From Pantoea latae (lineage in GTDB: Bacteria; Pseudomonadota; Gammaproteobacteria; Enterobacterales; Enterobacteriaceae): a stretch of DNA of 64,000 bases. The notes beneath the pieces are model-generated. The model saw only the letters and a program-made list of their open reading frames with translations. It did not search any database and was not told the origin of the DNA. How positions within the stretch are numbered: position 1 is the stretch's first letter; each line of letters begins with the position of its first letter. The stretch spans positions 1 to 64,000 of the forward strand of contig NZ_MWUE01000011.1 of NCBI RefSeq assembly GCF_002077695.1, in the 5' to 3' direction. Positions 19,868-28,995 of the stretch are shown here, one piece after another. The position numbers and the translations under genes are program-made.

Positions 19868-20865
19868 GTACCGTCGCTGAGAAAAAAGTGCTGCTGGAAA
19901 TCGCCGATCTCAAGGTGCATTTCGACATTAAAGATGGCCGTCAGTGGTTCTGGCAGCCGCCGAAATCGCTGAAAGCGGTGGATGGCGTCAGCCTGCGCCT
20001 CTACGAAGGCGAAACCTTAGGCGTGGTCGGCGAGTCCGGCTGCGGCAAATCGACGCTGGCGCGCGCTATCATCGGCCTGGTGAAAGCCACCGACGGCCGC
20101 GTCGCCTGGCTGGGCCGCGATCTGCTGGGCCAGAGCGAAGAGGAGTGGCGCAAGGCGCGCAGCGATATCCAGATGATCTTTCAGGATCCGCTGGCGTCGC
20201 TCAACCCGCGCATGACCATCGGCGATATCATCGCCGAGCCGCTGCGCACCTATCATCCGAAGATGCCGCGTCAGGAAGTGAAAGATCGCGTTAAAAATAT
20301 GATGATGAAGGTCGGGCTGCTGCCGAACCTGATCAACCGCTATCCACACGAGTTCTCCGGCGGCCAGTGTCAACGTATCGGCATTGCGCGCGCGCTTATC
20401 CTCGAGCCGAAGCTGATTATCTGCGACGAGCCGGTTTCGGCGCTCGACGTCTCGATTCAGGCGCAGGTGGTGAATCTGCTGCAGCAGCTGCAGCGTGAGA
20501 TGGGGCTGTCGCTGATTTTTATCGCCCACGATCTGGCGGTGGTGAAGCATATCTCCGACCGCGTGCTGGTGATGTACCTCGGCCATGCGGTGGAGCTGGG
20601 CACCTATGACGCGGTCTATAACAATCCACAGCACCCTTACACCCGCGCGCTGATGTCAGCGGTGCCGATCCCCGATCCCGATCTGGAGAAGAACAAGCAG
20701 ATCCAGCTGCTGGAAGGGGAGCTACCGTCGCCGATCAATCCGCCGTCAGGCTGCGTGTTCCGCACCCGCTGTCCGATCGCCGGGCCGGAGTGCGCCAAAA
20801 CCCGGCCGCTGCTGGAAGGGAGCTTCCGTCATGCGGTCTCCTGTTTGAAGGTGGATCCGCTGTAA
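19864..20865 (+). CDS. oppF: oligopeptide ABC transporter ATPase OppF
   Basis: The second ATPase of the permease, 333 residues. Walker [10 protein letters not shown] near residue 56, signature [15 protein letters not shown] near 165, Walker [13 protein letters not shown] near 185, and a C-terminal cysteine cluster ([14 protein letters not shown]). It is the last gene of the opp operon and is followed by a strong terminator. Confidence 0.97.
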
Positions 20866-20870
20866 ATAAA

Positions 20871-20900
20871 AACGCCGGGCAGTTGCCCGGCGTTTCTTTT
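20871..20900. terminator. bidirectional terminator between oppF and yciU
   Basis: AACGCCGGGC (20871-20880) pairs with GCCCGGCGTT (20885-20894), loop AGTT, followed by TCTTTT; on the other strand the stem is followed by CGTTTTTATTT. Confidence 0.9.
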
Positions 20901-20911
20901 ATGCGTATGGC

Positions 20912-21238
20912 TTACTCGCGCCAGAGAATATGGCACAGCTTGTGGTCTTTCTCACGGCACAGCAGCACGCGCGCGAAGACGTCGGTAATCGGTTCGCCGT
21001 CTGCCTCGCCCAGACCAATCACCACTTCAGAGAAGAAGTCGGGATTGAGATCGAAGTCGACATGCTCTTTCCAGTCTTCCGACGGATCGAACAGCTCGGC
21101 GCCGCCGCGCTCCTCAAACTGCAGGTTGAAAAGAATGATATCCGCCGGATCGAGGTTATCGCCTGCCAGCTCCAGAAAAATATCGTAAGCCTGCTCCAGC
21201 GTTTCATCTTCAGTAAGGCGATTATTTAAATCCATCAT
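20912..21238 (-). CDS. yciU: YciU, putative double-stranded DNA mimic protein
   Basis: A 108-residue, strongly acidic protein (many Asp/Glu, for example [16 protein letters not shown]) of the YciU/HI1450 family. The Haemophilus homologue has a fold and charge pattern thought to mimic double-stranded DNA and to bind HU-like proteins; the role in vivo is unproven. E. coli YciU is about the same length. ATG 21238 or the next codon ATG 21235 may be the start. It converges on oppF. Confidence 0.92.
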   Translation of the reverse strand: MMDLNNRLTEDETLEQAYDIFLELAGDNLDPADIILFNLQFEERGGAELFDPSEDWKEHVDFDLNPDFFSEVVIGLGEADGEPITDVFARVLLCREKDHKLCHILWRE

Positions 21239-21280
21239 CAGTCCCGTCTGCCCTCAGGCGCGTTGCAATTTCCGCTCGTT

Positions 21281-22741
21281 TTACAGTAAAGGGCTAAAGA
21301 AGTAAAACAGTCGTTCAACGATGCGCTGCCACCAGGCACGTTTTGTCCAGCGTTTCGCGTCCAGCAAGCGCGAGCGCGCGATATAGTCATCCTGCACGCA
21401 GGCGAGGTCGCTGCCGAAGCCGGCGTCGTCCACCACCAGCGTGATCTCGAAATTGAGCCACAGGCTGCGCATATCGAGATTGACGGTGCCGACCAGGCTT
21501 AGCTGCCCGTCCACCAGCACGCTCTTGGTGTGCAGCAAACCATCCTCAAACTGGTAGATCCTGACGCCCGCCTCCAGCAGCTCGCTGAAAAAGGCGCGGC
21601 TCGCCCAGCCCACCAGCAGCGAATCGTTGTGACGCGGCACGATAATGCTCACCTCGACGCCGCGCAGCGCCGCCGTGCAGATGGCGTGCAGCAGATCGTC
21701 GCTCGGCACGAAGTAGGGCGTGGTCATGATTAGCTGCTCGCGCGCCGAATAGACAGCGGTCAGCAGCGCCTGATGGATCATATCTTCCGGAAAGCCGGGA
21801 CCGGAGGCGATAACCTGCACCGTGTGGCCGCTTTCGCGTTCAAACGGCATGATATTGCCGTCGGGCGGCGGCGGCAGAATGCGCTTGCCGGTTTCGATCT
21901 CCCAGTCGCAGCTGTAGACGATGCCCATGGTGGTGGCGACGGGACCTTCCATACGCGCCATCAGATCGATCCACTGACCGACGCCCGCATCCTGTTTAAA
22001 GTAGCGCGGATCCACCAGGTTCATGCTGCCGGTGTAGGCGATATAGTTATCGATCAGCACCACTTTGCGGTGCTGACGCAGATCCATGCGGCGCAAAAAC
22101 ACGCGCAGCAGGCTCACCTGCAGCGCTTCGACCACGTCGATGCCGGCGTTGCGCATCATGCCGACCCAGGGACTGCGGAAAAAAGTGACGCTGCCGGCCG
22201 AGTCGAGCATCAGACGGCAGTGCACGCCGCGCCGCGACGCCGCCATTAGCGACTCGGCGACCTCGTCCGCCAGCCCGCCGGGATGCCAGATATAGAACAC
22301 CATCTCAATATTGTGGCGCGCCAGCTGAATATCGCGGATCAGCGCCTGCATCACGTCGTCCGAACTGGTGAGCAGCTGCAGCTGGTTGCCTTTTACCCCG
22401 GCGATGCCCTGGCGGTTCTCACAGAGCTGAAACAGCGAGCGCGCCACGTCGCTGTGTTCGGTGGCGAAGATATGGCTGCGCTGTTTGAGATCGCTCAGCC
22501 ACTTCGCCGTGGCGGGCCACATGGTGCGCGCGCGCTCCGCGCGGCGCTTGCCCAGATGCAGCTCACCAAAGGAGAGGTAGGCGATGATGCCCACCAGCGG
22601 AATGATATAGATGATCAGCAGCCAGGCCATCGCGGAGGTCACCGTGCGTCGCTTCATCAGAATACGCAGCGTGACGCCGGCAATCAGCAGCCAGTAGCCG
22701 AACAGCAGCAACCAGCTGATTAACGTATAAAAGGTGGTCAT
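21281..22741 (-). CDS. clsA: cardiolipin synthase A
   Basis: Condenses two phosphatidylglycerols to cardiolipin and glycerol at the inner membrane. The 486-residue protein has two N-terminal membrane segments (about 5-25 and 36-60) and two phospholipase-D HKD motifs: [18 protein letters not shown] near residue 225 and [18 protein letters not shown] near 404. Length and termini ([10 protein letters not shown]... FFSPLL) equal those of E. coli ClsA. It lies 42 nt upstream of yciU on the same strand. Confidence 0.97.
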   Translation of the reverse strand: MTTFYTLISWLLLFGYWLLIAGVTLRILMKRRTVTSAMAWLLIIYIIPLVGIIAYLSFGELHLGKRRAERARTMWPATAKWLSDLKQRSHIFATEHSDVARSLFQLCENRQGIAGVKGNQLQLLTSSDDVMQALIRDIQLARHNIEMVFYIWHPGGLADEVAESLMAASRRGVHCRLMLDSAGSVTFFRSPWVGMMRNAGIDVVEALQVSLLRVFLRRMDLRQHRKVVLIDNYIAYTGSMNLVDPRYFKQDAGVGQWIDLMARMEGPVATTMGIVYSCDWEIETGKRILPPPPDGNIMPFERESGHTVQVIASGPGFPEDMIHQALLTAVYSAREQLIMTTPYFVPSDDLLHAICTAALRGVEVSIIVPRHNDSLLVGWASRAFFSELLEAGVRIYQFEDGLLHTKSVLVDGQLSLVGTVNLDMRSLWLNFEITLVVDDAGFGSDLACVQDDYIARSRLLDAKRWTKRAWWQRIVERLFYFFSPLL

Positions 22742-22902
22742 TAAGTGGACATCCCGTTCGCGCTTGGTCAGAGAAGTTTACGTGCTGACAGGCGACAGTG
22801 AAACCCCAAATCGCCGCCGGGGTTCGATAAGAAATCCGAGTTGGCATTGGCGTGAAGATGTTTATAATGCGGCCGCGTGATGTCGAAGCCGGAGAGAGAG
22901 TA

Positions 22903-23076
22903 ATGAAAAAAAGCAGAAATGAAGTGGCTCGCTGGAGAATGTTGCGTCAGGCGCATCGCCGCCGCGCCCGCTGGCTGGAAGGGCAGTCGCGTCGCTACAG
23001 CCGCATCCACGCCATTCGCCATCAGCTGGCGCAGCAGCAGCGCCGTTCGATTCTCTTTATCACGCAGAATATTTGA
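22903..23076 (+). CDS. yciY: small basic protein YciY
   Basis: A 57-residue, Arg-rich protein (starts MKKSRNEVARWRMLRQ, contains RWLEGQSRR) that matches E. coli YciY in length and in the conserved RWLEGQSRR core. The function is unknown. A GGAGAGAGAG sits just before ATG 22903. It is divergent from clsA, as in E. coli. Confidence 0.88.
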   Translation: MKKSRNEVARWRMLRQAHRRRARWLEGQSRRYSRIHAIRHQLAQQQRRSILFITQNI

Positions 23077-23077
23077 G

Positions 23078-23102
23078 AAAAGCCGCCGCAGGGCGGCTTT
23101 TT
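23078..23102. terminator. bidirectional terminator after yciY
   Basis: AAAGCCGCC (23079-23087) pairs with GGCGGCTTT (23092-23100), loop GCAG, followed by T on the right and preceded by A on the left. It separates yciY from the converging small gene at 23104-23274. Confidence 0.85.
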
Positions 23103-23103
23103 G

Positions 23104-23274
23104 TTATCTTTTCAACACCAGCACCACATTCACTATCTGCGTCGCCGCCGCCAGTACAATCAGCATCACAATGATCTGCTTTTTGTTTCTCCAGCCGTGA
23201 CGCCGCCAGATCAGCAGCGCGCTGGCAATCAGCCCTGTTACCAGCGCCAGCAGCACCATAATCAGCCATTGCAT
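23104..23274 (-). CDS. small two-segment membrane protein, unknown function
   Basis: A 56-residue frame from ATG 23274 to TAA 23104, read as MQWLIMVLLALVTGLIASAL, then a basic turn IWRRHGWRNKKQ, then a second hydrophobic stretch IIVMLIVLAAATQIVNVVLVL ending in KR. Two membrane segments joined by a positively charged cytoplasmic loop are therefore predicted. GGGGT lies about 8 nt upstream of the start. It ends exactly at the shared terminator with yciY, which supports a real transcription unit. I do not recognise a family; in E. coli this place is held by the potassium channel gene kch, to which it is not similar. Confidence 0.6.
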   Translation of the reverse strand: MQWLIMVLLALVTGLIASALLIWRRHGWRNKKQIIVMLIVLAAATQIVNVVLVLKR

Positions 23275-23353
23275 CGCTGTTACCCCGAGTGAGAAAAGAA
23301 AAATGGCTTCGGCGCGGACGCGGAAGCCATAGAGAATGTATCTGGACGAGGGG

Positions 23354-23650
23354 TCAGAAAACGCGCTTAAACGGTTTTACCGACACGTTCTTATAAACGC
23401 CCGCCGCGATATAGGGATCGGCTTCCGCCCAGGCCTGCGCGGCTTCCTGCGAGCTGAACTCCGCGATGATCGCTGAGCCGGTAAAACCTGCAACGCCAGG
23501 ATCGTTGCTGTCGACGGCCGGCATTGGCCCGGCGACGATCAGACGGCCTTCATCCTGTAGCAGCTGCAGGCGCGCCAGATGGGCGGGGCGCACCGAGGTG
23601 CGTTTTTCCAGAGAATCAGCGTTATCTTCAGCGTAAATGATATACAGCAC
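23354..23650 (-). CDS. yciI: YciI family protein
   Basis: A 98-residue ferredoxin-like (dimeric alpha-beta barrel) protein of the YciI/YCII family. It has the conserved [17 protein letters not shown] start, the LVAGPMP-type block ([14 protein letters not shown]) and a C-terminal SVKPF. The Haemophilus homologue has a His-Asp pair that suggests enzymatic activity, but the substrate is unknown. Same length as E. coli YciI (98). Confidence 0.93.
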   Translation of the reverse strand: MLYIIYAEDNADSLEKRTSVRPAHLARLQLLQDEGRLIVAGPMPAVDSNDPGVAGFTGSAIIAEFSSQEAAQAWAEADPYIAAGVYKNVSVKPFKRVF

Positions 23651-23793
23651 TTAGAAGCCCCCATTGGCTCATCATATTTCCGCAACACGGTAAGGGATCG
23701 TAAATGAGAGTGCAAACGAAAGATAGGGATGAACCCAATGGGCCGCAGGCGAGGTTAAAAAAGGCGGTCCTTGTCCTCATTTTTCAGCAGTTA

Positions 23794-23823
23794 TTGAAAC
23801 TGATTGCTATTTGCATTTAAAAT
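23794..23823 (+). promoter_or_regulatory. tonB promoter with likely Fur site
   Basis: TTGAAA (23794-23799), an 18-bp spacer and TAAAAT (23818-23823) form a plausible sigma-70 promoter. The spacer CTGATTGCTATTTGCATT closely resembles the E. coli tonB promoter segment, which overlaps a Fur box (consensus GATAATGATAATCATTATC). Iron repression by Fur is inferred from this. Confidence 0.55.
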
Positions 23824-23852
23824 CTCCCCTCTATTCTTTAACTGCGACTGCT

Positions 23853-24596
23853 ATGACCACGTTGACAATGCCCATTCCAAAACGTACGCCCGTTTCCGTG
23901 CTGCTCTCTGTAGCGCTGCACGGGGCCGTTATCGCCGGCATTCTTTATGCCTCGTTTCATCAGGTTATCAACGTCCCGAAAGCTTCGCAGCCGATTAGCG
24001 TCAGTCTGGTGGCGCCGGAAGTGCAGCCCGCGCCCGCGCCGGTGGTCGAGCAGCCGCAGCCGGAACCCCAGCCCGAGCCAGAGCCGGTGCCGGAACCGCA
24101 GCCGGTGCCGGAGCCGCCTAAAGCTGAACCGGTGCCGATCCCGGTGCCGCAACCGAAGCCGAAGCCCAAACCGAAGCCTAAACCTAAAGTCGAGCACAAG
24201 CGCGAGGTCAAACCGCGTCAGGAGGCGAAGCCGCAGGAAAATCCCTTTAAGCAGGACGCGCCAGCCATCCAGACTAAACCCACCAGCGCGCCGAAATCGA
24301 GCCCGTCCCCAACTCAGTCGGTGTCGCAGGGGCCGAAGGCGTTAAGCGTGTCGAAGCCGGGCTACCCCACGCGCGCGCTGGCGTTGCGCATTGAGGGGCG
24401 CGTGCGGGTGCAGTTCGACGTAGGCGACGACGGCCGCGTGGAAAATGTCACTATTCTCTCCGCCCAGCCGCGCAACATGTTTGAGCGCGAGGTGAAGCAG
24501 GCGATGAAACAGTGGCGCTATCAGCCTGGCCGTCCGGGTAAAAATCTGACGATGAATATCGTCTTCAACATCAACGGCGGTTCCAGCATTGAATAA
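23853..24596 (+). CDS. tonB: energy transducer TonB
   Basis: Couples the proton motive force, via ExbB-ExbD, to outer-membrane siderophore and cobalamin receptors. The 247-residue protein has an N-terminal membrane anchor (about 14-36, with the [19 protein letters not shown] block that includes the essential Ser/His), a long periplasmic Pro-rich linker with a Glu-Pro section ([20 protein letters not shown]) followed by Lys-Pro repeats ([11 protein letters not shown]), and a folded C-terminal domain with [14 protein letters not shown] and WRYQPG. ATG 23853 gives the best N-terminus; ATG 23811 and 23865 are in frame. E. coli TonB is 239. Confidence 0.95.
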   Translation: MTTLTMPIPKRTPVSVLLSVALHGAVIAGILYASFHQVINVPKASQPISVSLVAPEVQPAPAPVVEQPQPEPQPEPEPVPEPQPVPEPPKAEPVPIPVPQPKPKPKPKPKPKVEHKREVKPRQEAKPQENPFKQDAPAIQTKPTSAPKSSPSPTQSVSQGPKALSVSKPGYPTRALALRIEGRVRVQFDVGDDGRVENVTILSAQPRNMFEREVKQAMKQWRYQPGRPGKNLTMNIVFNINGGSSIE

Positions 24597-24626
24597 AAAA
24601 AAGCGGTCAGATGACCGCTTTTTTAT
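24595..24626. terminator. bidirectional terminator between tonB and yciA
   Basis: A-tract, AAGCGGTC (24601-24608)/GACCGCTT (24613-24620), T-tract. It can serve tonB and the converging yciA. Confidence 0.9.
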
Positions 24627-25048
24627 TACTCATCCGGCGCGATATTGGCTCGTCCCGGCGGCAGCGGCCGCGACTTGCCTTGATTATCCACCGCGACATA
24701 GATAAACACCGCCTCGGTGGCGCAGTAGGTTTGTCCAATCGGTTCAGATGAGACTTTTTTGATCCACACTTCGACATTGATGGTCATCGAACTGGTCCCG
24801 GTGCGTATGCAGCGCGCGTGGCAGCTCACCACGTCGCCCACCGCTACCGGCTTGAGAAACGACATGCCGTCAACGCGCACCGTCACCACGCGACCTTCGG
24901 CAATCTCTTTCGCCAAAATTGCGCCGCCCATGTCCATCTGCGACATCAGCCAGCCGCCGAAAATATCGCCATTGGCGTTGGTGTCCGCCGGCATCGCCAG
25001 GGTACGCAACACCATTTCGCCTTGCGGCAACTTATGTTTTTCGTCCAT
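24626..25048 (-). CDS. yciA: acyl-CoA thioesterase YciA
   Basis: A hot-dog-fold thioesterase of broad acyl-CoA range, 140 residues. The family's signature PADTNANGDIFGGWLMSQMD is present near residue 18-37, with the catalytic Asp in it. ATG 25048 gives the usual N-terminus (MDEKHKLPQGE) and has GTGGAGCG before it; the open frame runs on to 25090. It lies 62 nt downstream of yciB on the same strand, in the yciC-yciB-yciA order of E. coli. Confidence 0.94.
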   Translation of the reverse strand: MDEKHKLPQGEMVLRTLAMPADTNANGDIFGGWLMSQMDMGGAILAKEIAEGRVVTVRVDGMSFLKPVAVGDVVSCHARCIRTGTSSMTINVEVWIKKVSSEPIGQTYCATEAVFIYVAVDNQGKSRPLPPGRANIAPDE

Positions 25049-25110
25049 CGCTCCACTTCTTTTGCAGGTGAAGGCGCGCTGCGCCAGCAATGCCCGGTGA
25101 GGGCGGAATA

Positions 25111-25650
25111 TTATTTTTCTTCTTGTTGCGGCATCTGTCGCCAGATGTAGACGCCGCTAATCAGGGTAAACAGCAGGGTCAGGGCGGTCAGACCAAACAC
25201 CTTAAAGTTAACCCAAAAGGCTTCAGGCAACCAAAACGCCACGTAAATATTCGCCAGGCCGCAGGCGAGGAAGAACAGCGCCCAGGCGACATTGAGGCGA
25301 CGCCAGCTGGTTTCCGGCAGCTGAATCTCTTTGCCCAGCAGGCTCTTGATCAGCGGCTGTGCCATAAAGAACTGGCTGTAGAGCAGCGCCAGCGCGAACA
25401 GGCTGTAGATCACTGTGACCTTCCATTTGATAAATTCATCGTTATGGAAAACCAGCGTCAGGGTGCCGAACACCGCCACCAGCACGAAGGTGACGATGGT
25501 CATCTTCTCCAGCTTGCGATAGAGCACCCAGCTCGCCACCAGCGCCAGACCAGTGGCGACGATCAGCGCGCCGGAGGCGACGAAGATGTCGTAGAGCTTG
25601 TAAAAAATAAAGAAGACCACTAAAGGAAGGAAATCGAGTAACTGCTTCAT
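25111..25650 (-). CDS. yciB: inner membrane septation protein YciB
   Basis: A 179-residue polytopic inner membrane protein (five hydrophobic segments) of the IspZ/YciB family, linked in E. coli to envelope synthesis and cell division. It has the conserved [15 protein letters not shown] and [23 protein letters not shown] 25650 is chosen because it has GGA 8 nt upstream and gives the E. coli length exactly; an ATG two codons earlier overlaps its own ribosome site. Confidence 0.95.
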   Translation of the reverse strand: MKQLLDFLPLVVFFIFYKLYDIFVASGALIVATGLALVASWVLYRKLEKMTIVTFVLVAVFGTLTLVFHNDEFIKWKVTVIYSLFALALLYSQFFMAQPLIKSLLGKEIQLPETSWRRLNVAWALFFLACGLANIYVAFWLPEAFWVNFKVFGLTALTLLFTLISGVYIWRQMPQQEEK

Positions 25651-25701
25651 AGGCATTCCAGTTCAGACAGGGTAAAAGCCGCGCCCGCAGGCGCGACGGG
25701 C

Positions 25702-26436
25702 TTAACGGGCCAGCATATAAAGCCGGAAAAGATAGATGATCAGCAGCGCGGAAATCAGGTTGCCGATGGCGGTCACGCCGATCGCCAGCGCATTGTCAGG
25801 CAGTGCGCTCAGCGACGAGGAGGCAAACAGTAGCGCCATCTTCGCCAGCAGCCAGAGCACGATTGCCGGCGCGATCAGCCGCAGGTTTTTCCATGCCAGA
25901 CGGCAGCTGGCGCGCATCGCGGCAAAAATACCGCTTTTTTCGCTGGCGAGGATCACCGGCGAAAGCGACAGCAGGATCGCCAGCATCACGCCCGGTACCA
26001 TCAGCACCATAAAGCCCAGCTGGACCACCAGGGTAATCAGGAAGGTCTGCAGCAGCAGCTTCGGCAGCAGCGGGGCGGAGGCGCCGATAGCGCGCAGCGC
26101 GCTGACGCGTTGTCCGTCAGAGACCATCGGGATCAGGCAGAGCATGCCGCCGAGCAGCAGCGTATTGCCGATCAGCGCGGAGAAGGTGCCAGCTGCCGAG
26201 GCGCGCAGCAGAATGCGCTGCTGCTCCGGCGACATGTTCTGCACCAGTTCAAACAGAGAAGTTGCGCTGGTGTCGCCCTGCTGGAGCTGGGCCAGCTGTT
26301 CGCCGCCAGGGGTAAACGCGTGCACCAGAATAACCGTGATAAACGCCGTCAGTAACGACATCAGCACAATGGTCAGCAACTGGTGGCGGAAGAAATTTCC
26401 TGTGTCACGGTATAACGAGCTTGCCGTGATAGACAT
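25702..26436 (-). CDS. yciC: YciC family inner membrane protein
   Basis: A 244-residue membrane protein of the UPF0259/YciC family with about six hydrophobic segments. The conserved block [18 protein letters not shown] lies near the middle and the N-terminus [19 protein letters not shown] matches E. coli. The function is unknown. ATG 26436 follows the family; an ATG two codons upstream is also in frame. It is the first gene of the yciCBA group. Confidence 0.92.
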   Translation of the reverse strand: MSITASSLYRDTGNFFRHQLLTIVLMSLLTAFITVILVHAFTPGGEQLAQLQQGDTSATSLFELVQNMSPEQQRILLRASAAGTFSALIGNTLLLGGMLCLIPMVSDGQRVSALRAIGASAPLLPKLLLQTFLITLVVQLGFMVLMVPGVMLAILLSLSPVILASEKSGIFAAMRASCRLAWKNLRLIAPAIVLWLLAKMALLFASSSLSALPDNALAIGVTAIGNLISALLIIYLFRLYMLAR

Positions 26437-26709
26437 GTACACTCCTTGGTGGAACCGGGTTAATTAACCCGGCGATTGTACATGGTCTGGCCCGGCGCTG
26501 GCACCCGCCGCGCGATAACTTTCTGTCATGGAAGGTAAAGAAGGGTGAAAAAGGGGGGCGGCAGGGCGCAGCGGACACGGGCACAGACTCCTTGCATTGT
26601 GAGCATTATACGCAGATTGTGCACAACGCTTCTGGCGCGGCTAATTTATTCGCTGGCAAGGCATCAATAAGAACCTCTTTGTCATTCATTATGCTGCTCT
26701 TAAACTTTA
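26437..26709. other. non-coding stretch between yciC and hcp
   Basis: 273 nt in which I find no gene. The half next to yciC is GC-rich and the half next to hcp is AT-rich, so this stretch contains the left boundary of the accessory patch. No terminal repeat or tRNA fragment marks the junction. Confidence 0.4.
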
Positions 26710-27189
26710 CTATGCAGTGGCGCGGTCGTTCCACGTATCACGATAAATGATATTTCCTTCCACATATTTCCATGTAATCGCTTCATAGCGCAGTTCCAGG
26801 GTCTCTAAATGTGTGCTGCTGATGCCTGTTGGGGAGAGGTAGGGCGAAACCGTGGTCATTTTGACGTTGTCTAAAATGATATTGAAGTATTCCGCCTCAA
26901 TGCCCGATTCCAGAATATGATACATCCTGATGGTGGCTTTTTTCAGAGTGCGGCCTTCACACACCGCCCGGTAAAGCAGTGGCGTGGTTTTATCGAACTC
27001 TTTAACGATGGTGACAGGGCGGTGAACGCGGGTGCCCGTCAGTTTTCCCCAGGAGGGATCAACCGGTATAGTCACGCCGTGCGAGAAAGATTTTAATTCG
27101 ACAGATCCGATACGCAGCGGCATTAAACAACCGCCAACAATCGGTGAGCCGTTTTCATCTTCAAGCCATAAATGTGCTGGTGTTGACAT
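26710..27189 (-). CDS. hcp: orphan Hcp, type VI secretion tube protein
   Basis: A 159-residue Hcp-family protein. Family features: MSTPAHLWLEDENGSPIVGG start, SHGVTIPVDP, TGTRVHRPVTIVKEFDKTTPLLYRA in the centre and a C-terminal LELRYEAITWKY. Hcp hexamers stack to form the expelled T6SS tube and carry small effectors in their lumen. The ribosome site AAGGAA lies 6 nt before ATG 27189. There are no other T6SS structural genes in the window, so this is an orphan (auxiliary) hcp. The base composition is visibly lower in GC than yciC or trp, and it lies downstream of an unknown gene on the same strand, suggesting acquisition together. Confidence 0.88.
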   Translation of the reverse strand: MSTPAHLWLEDENGSPIVGGCLMPLRIGSVELKSFSHGVTIPVDPSWGKLTGTRVHRPVTIVKEFDKTTPLLYRAVCEGRTLKKATIRMYHILESGIEAEYFNIILDNVKMTTVSPYLSPTGISSTHLETLELRYEAITWKYVEGNIIYRDTWNDRATA

Positions 27190-27410
27190 AGAATTTCCTT
27201 ATTGCAATTAAAAAATCTATCTGATTAAGCATTACCACTTTATAAAAACGATTGTACATAAGAGAAACAGCGGTATAAGCCATAGCGGGCTTTGAGGAAA
27301 CAACCATGCCTGAGTTAGTGCGAACAGAACTGTTAACACGGATGGACCGTACAGAGATATTAGAGATTTAAAAACCCTTTTAAACACTCTCTTGATGAGA
27401 TCGAACAGCA
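27190..27410. other. gap between the unknown gene and hcp, with a possible gene remnant
   Basis: 221 nt. On the plus strand GAGGAAAC precedes ATG 27306, which opens a 21-codon frame (MPELVRTELLTRMDRTEILEI, TAA at about 27369). Just after the stop, in another frame, KNPFKHSLDEIEQHYP can be read without a stop, so this could be a frameshifted remnant cut off by the neighbouring gene. I recognise no family. It could also be chance. Confidence 0.25.
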
Positions 27411-28103
27411 TTATCCGACCATCCTGGCGATAATATCAGCCAGGGTTGCATCTGATACCATCTGTGCTTTCATCGCACCAGCGTTCTCAAGCACTGGCGC
27501 TATCAGGAAGTACATCATTTCAAGGTCTTGCTGGTATAGCGCAGTGTAATAAGCGGGATACATAAATTTAAGGCGGTTCGCATACTCTGCCGCTTTCTGG
27601 ACAACGCCATAAATGCCCATCGCTCCAGTCAGATGACCAGCACGGCGGCCGATAAGCGAGCTTATTTCAAGGCTTACACTCAGACCTGCGGAAACAACTG
27701 AGGCTGTTGCTAAAGCGAAACCGGTATTTGTCAGCGAACTGGAGGCAATATGAATGTTGACTAAAAAAAGTGATTTTTTTATATATTCTAATTGCTTGTC
27801 TGTCTTATGTTTAAAAACTTCCTCAAAATATATTTTGAGCATCTCATAAGCAATATCGCCATGTTGTAGCAAACGGACAACGCTTAAAGAAAACCGGAAA
27901 TCCTCATTTTTCTGATTTTTGCATACATCTTGATATTCATCCGTAAAACACGATGCGTAATAAAGTGCACGTTTTGCGCCTGCCCCAGTCATCGTAACCT
28001 GATTTGAAATAGCGTTAGCGACTCCAGTCACAGCATGATCAATTTTTAATGCCAGTATATTGTTAGCTTGCAAGTAATCAATAAGGCCATTTTTGTCATA
28101 CAT
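27411..28103 (-). CDS. unknown 230-residue protein beside hcp, candidate T6SS effector
   Basis: No family recognised. The protein begins MYDKNGLIDYLQANNILALK, is rich in predicted helix, and has one long, weakly hydrophobic, Ala/Ser/Gly-rich stretch at about residues 115-165 (SLFLVNIHIASSSLTNTGFA then SVVSAGLSVSLEISSLI), followed by a basic turn and more helix. No signal peptide is seen. Such a glycine-rich hydrophobic hairpin is reminiscent of pore-forming toxins, and small pore-forming T6SS effectors of similar size are known in Serratia (Ssp6); similarity to Ssp6 was not tested. AGGACAAGG precedes ATG 28103. It is AT-rich and lies 221 nt upstream of hcp. No adjacent membrane-protein immunity gene is visible. 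Confidence 0.75.
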   Translation of the reverse strand: MYDKNGLIDYLQANNILALKIDHAVTGVANAISNQVTMTGAGAKRALYYASCFTDEYQDVCKNQKNEDFRFSLSVVRLLQHGDIAYEMLKIYFEEVFKHKTDKQLEYIKKSLFLVNIHIASSSLTNTGFALATASVVSAGLSVSLEISSLIGRRAGHLTGAMGIYGVVQKAAEYANRLKFMYPAYYTALYQQDLEMMYFLIAPVLENAGAMKAQMVSDATLADIIARMVG

Positions 28104-28337
28104 TACCTTGTCCTTTTGGCTGGATCCCTTTTGTAAAATTGACTGTCCGTCGAATATATTGCGAACGGCAGATCAGAAAGAGGCAGGCATTGAATTTTAT
28201 CTAAGGTAAGGCGAACGGCTCGCTATGTAAACAGGCATGCCTCAGGTTAAGGCGGTTATATATCCTCAATTGAGAAACATTGTTATTTAAAGGCTCTGCT
28301 TTCATAAGCAGAGCCTTTACTGCTTCATGTAAAGCAT
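28104..28337. other. right boundary of the accessory patch, with a strong hairpin
   Basis: 234 nt without a gene. It should hold the promoter of the 27411-28103 gene. AAAGGCTCTGCTT (28289-28301) pairs perfectly with AAGCAGAGCCTTT (28306-28318), a 13-bp stem with loop TCAT, 20 nt after the end of the next gene on the minus strand; it lacks a T-run and may act as a terminator or mRNA stabiliser. Confidence 0.5.
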
Positions 28338-28742
28338 TTAATTGTCGCTGATATAACCTGCACCTTCACTGGCCTGATGCGGTTTTTCTGCCATAAAGCC
28401 TGAAGAGTGATAAAGAGGCGGCAGGCCATACCGGGCGCGGGCACGATCGCAGGCTTCATTATAAACGCCATTTTCGCCCGACATGGCAAACTCGCGGCAG
28501 GGAGACGGGCGCTGCGCATAGATGCCGCAGGAGACGCAGCCGCCCGGCTCGCCCTGTAGCGCCACGCAGCGCGGTTCGCGCGCGTTGGTGCCACGCATCG
28601 CCCGCATCATCAGGTTTAACGGCTCGGTCAGGTCGGCCGGCACTACGCCGCCGGCGTCATCAGCTTCCGCCCAGTAAAAAGAGACGCGGAAGTGGGCGCA
28701 GCAGGCGCCGCAGGTCATGCATGGGTTGGAATTATCGCTCAT
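28338..28742 (-). CDS. YkgJ/YeiW-type cysteine cluster protein
   Basis: A 134-residue protein of the UPF0153/YkgJ cysteine-cluster family (CxxCxxCC). The signature [11 protein letters not shown] is at residues 8-18, with further cysteines at [19 protein letters not shown] and in NEACDRAR; such sets are thought to bind zinc or an Fe-S cluster. The function is unknown. ATG 28742 matches the family start ([11 protein letters not shown]); an upstream GTG overlaps its ribosome site. In E. coli the ompW neighbourhood has no such gene. Confidence 0.85.
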   Translation of the reverse strand: MSDNSNPCMTCGACCAHFRVSFYWAEADDAGGVVPADLTEPLNLMMRAMRGTNAREPRCVALQGEPGGCVSCGIYAQRPSPCREFAMSGENGVYNEACDRARARYGLPPLYHSSGFMAEKPHQASEGAGYISDN

Positions 28743-28857
28743 TTGATCGCCCGCCACTCCTGAGGCATCGAACCAAAATCAACACGGGGAAAAATCAAAA
28801 TAATCACGCTGATAAATTTCTTCAAGAGGAATTTCACCTCTGCCAGTCGCGTCTAAA

Positions 28858-28871
28858 TTGATCTGAATCAA
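28858..28871 (+). promoter_or_regulatory. perfect FNR box in front of ompW
   Basis: TTGAT-CTGA-ATCAA, an exact FNR consensus, 125 nt upstream of the ompW ATG. FNR activation of ompW under low oxygen is documented in E. coli. If it acts as a class II site, transcription would start near 28906. Confidence 0.8.
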
Positions 28872-28995
28872 TTCTTTGTTTTATAAGCCAATTATCGGGA
28901 TTGATTTGGATGCATTTTTTGCCAAATCACGCTAGAACGTTGCCCATAACCAGCAAGCATATTTATTTCTATTTTTTTTGTGCAAAGGAGTGATC

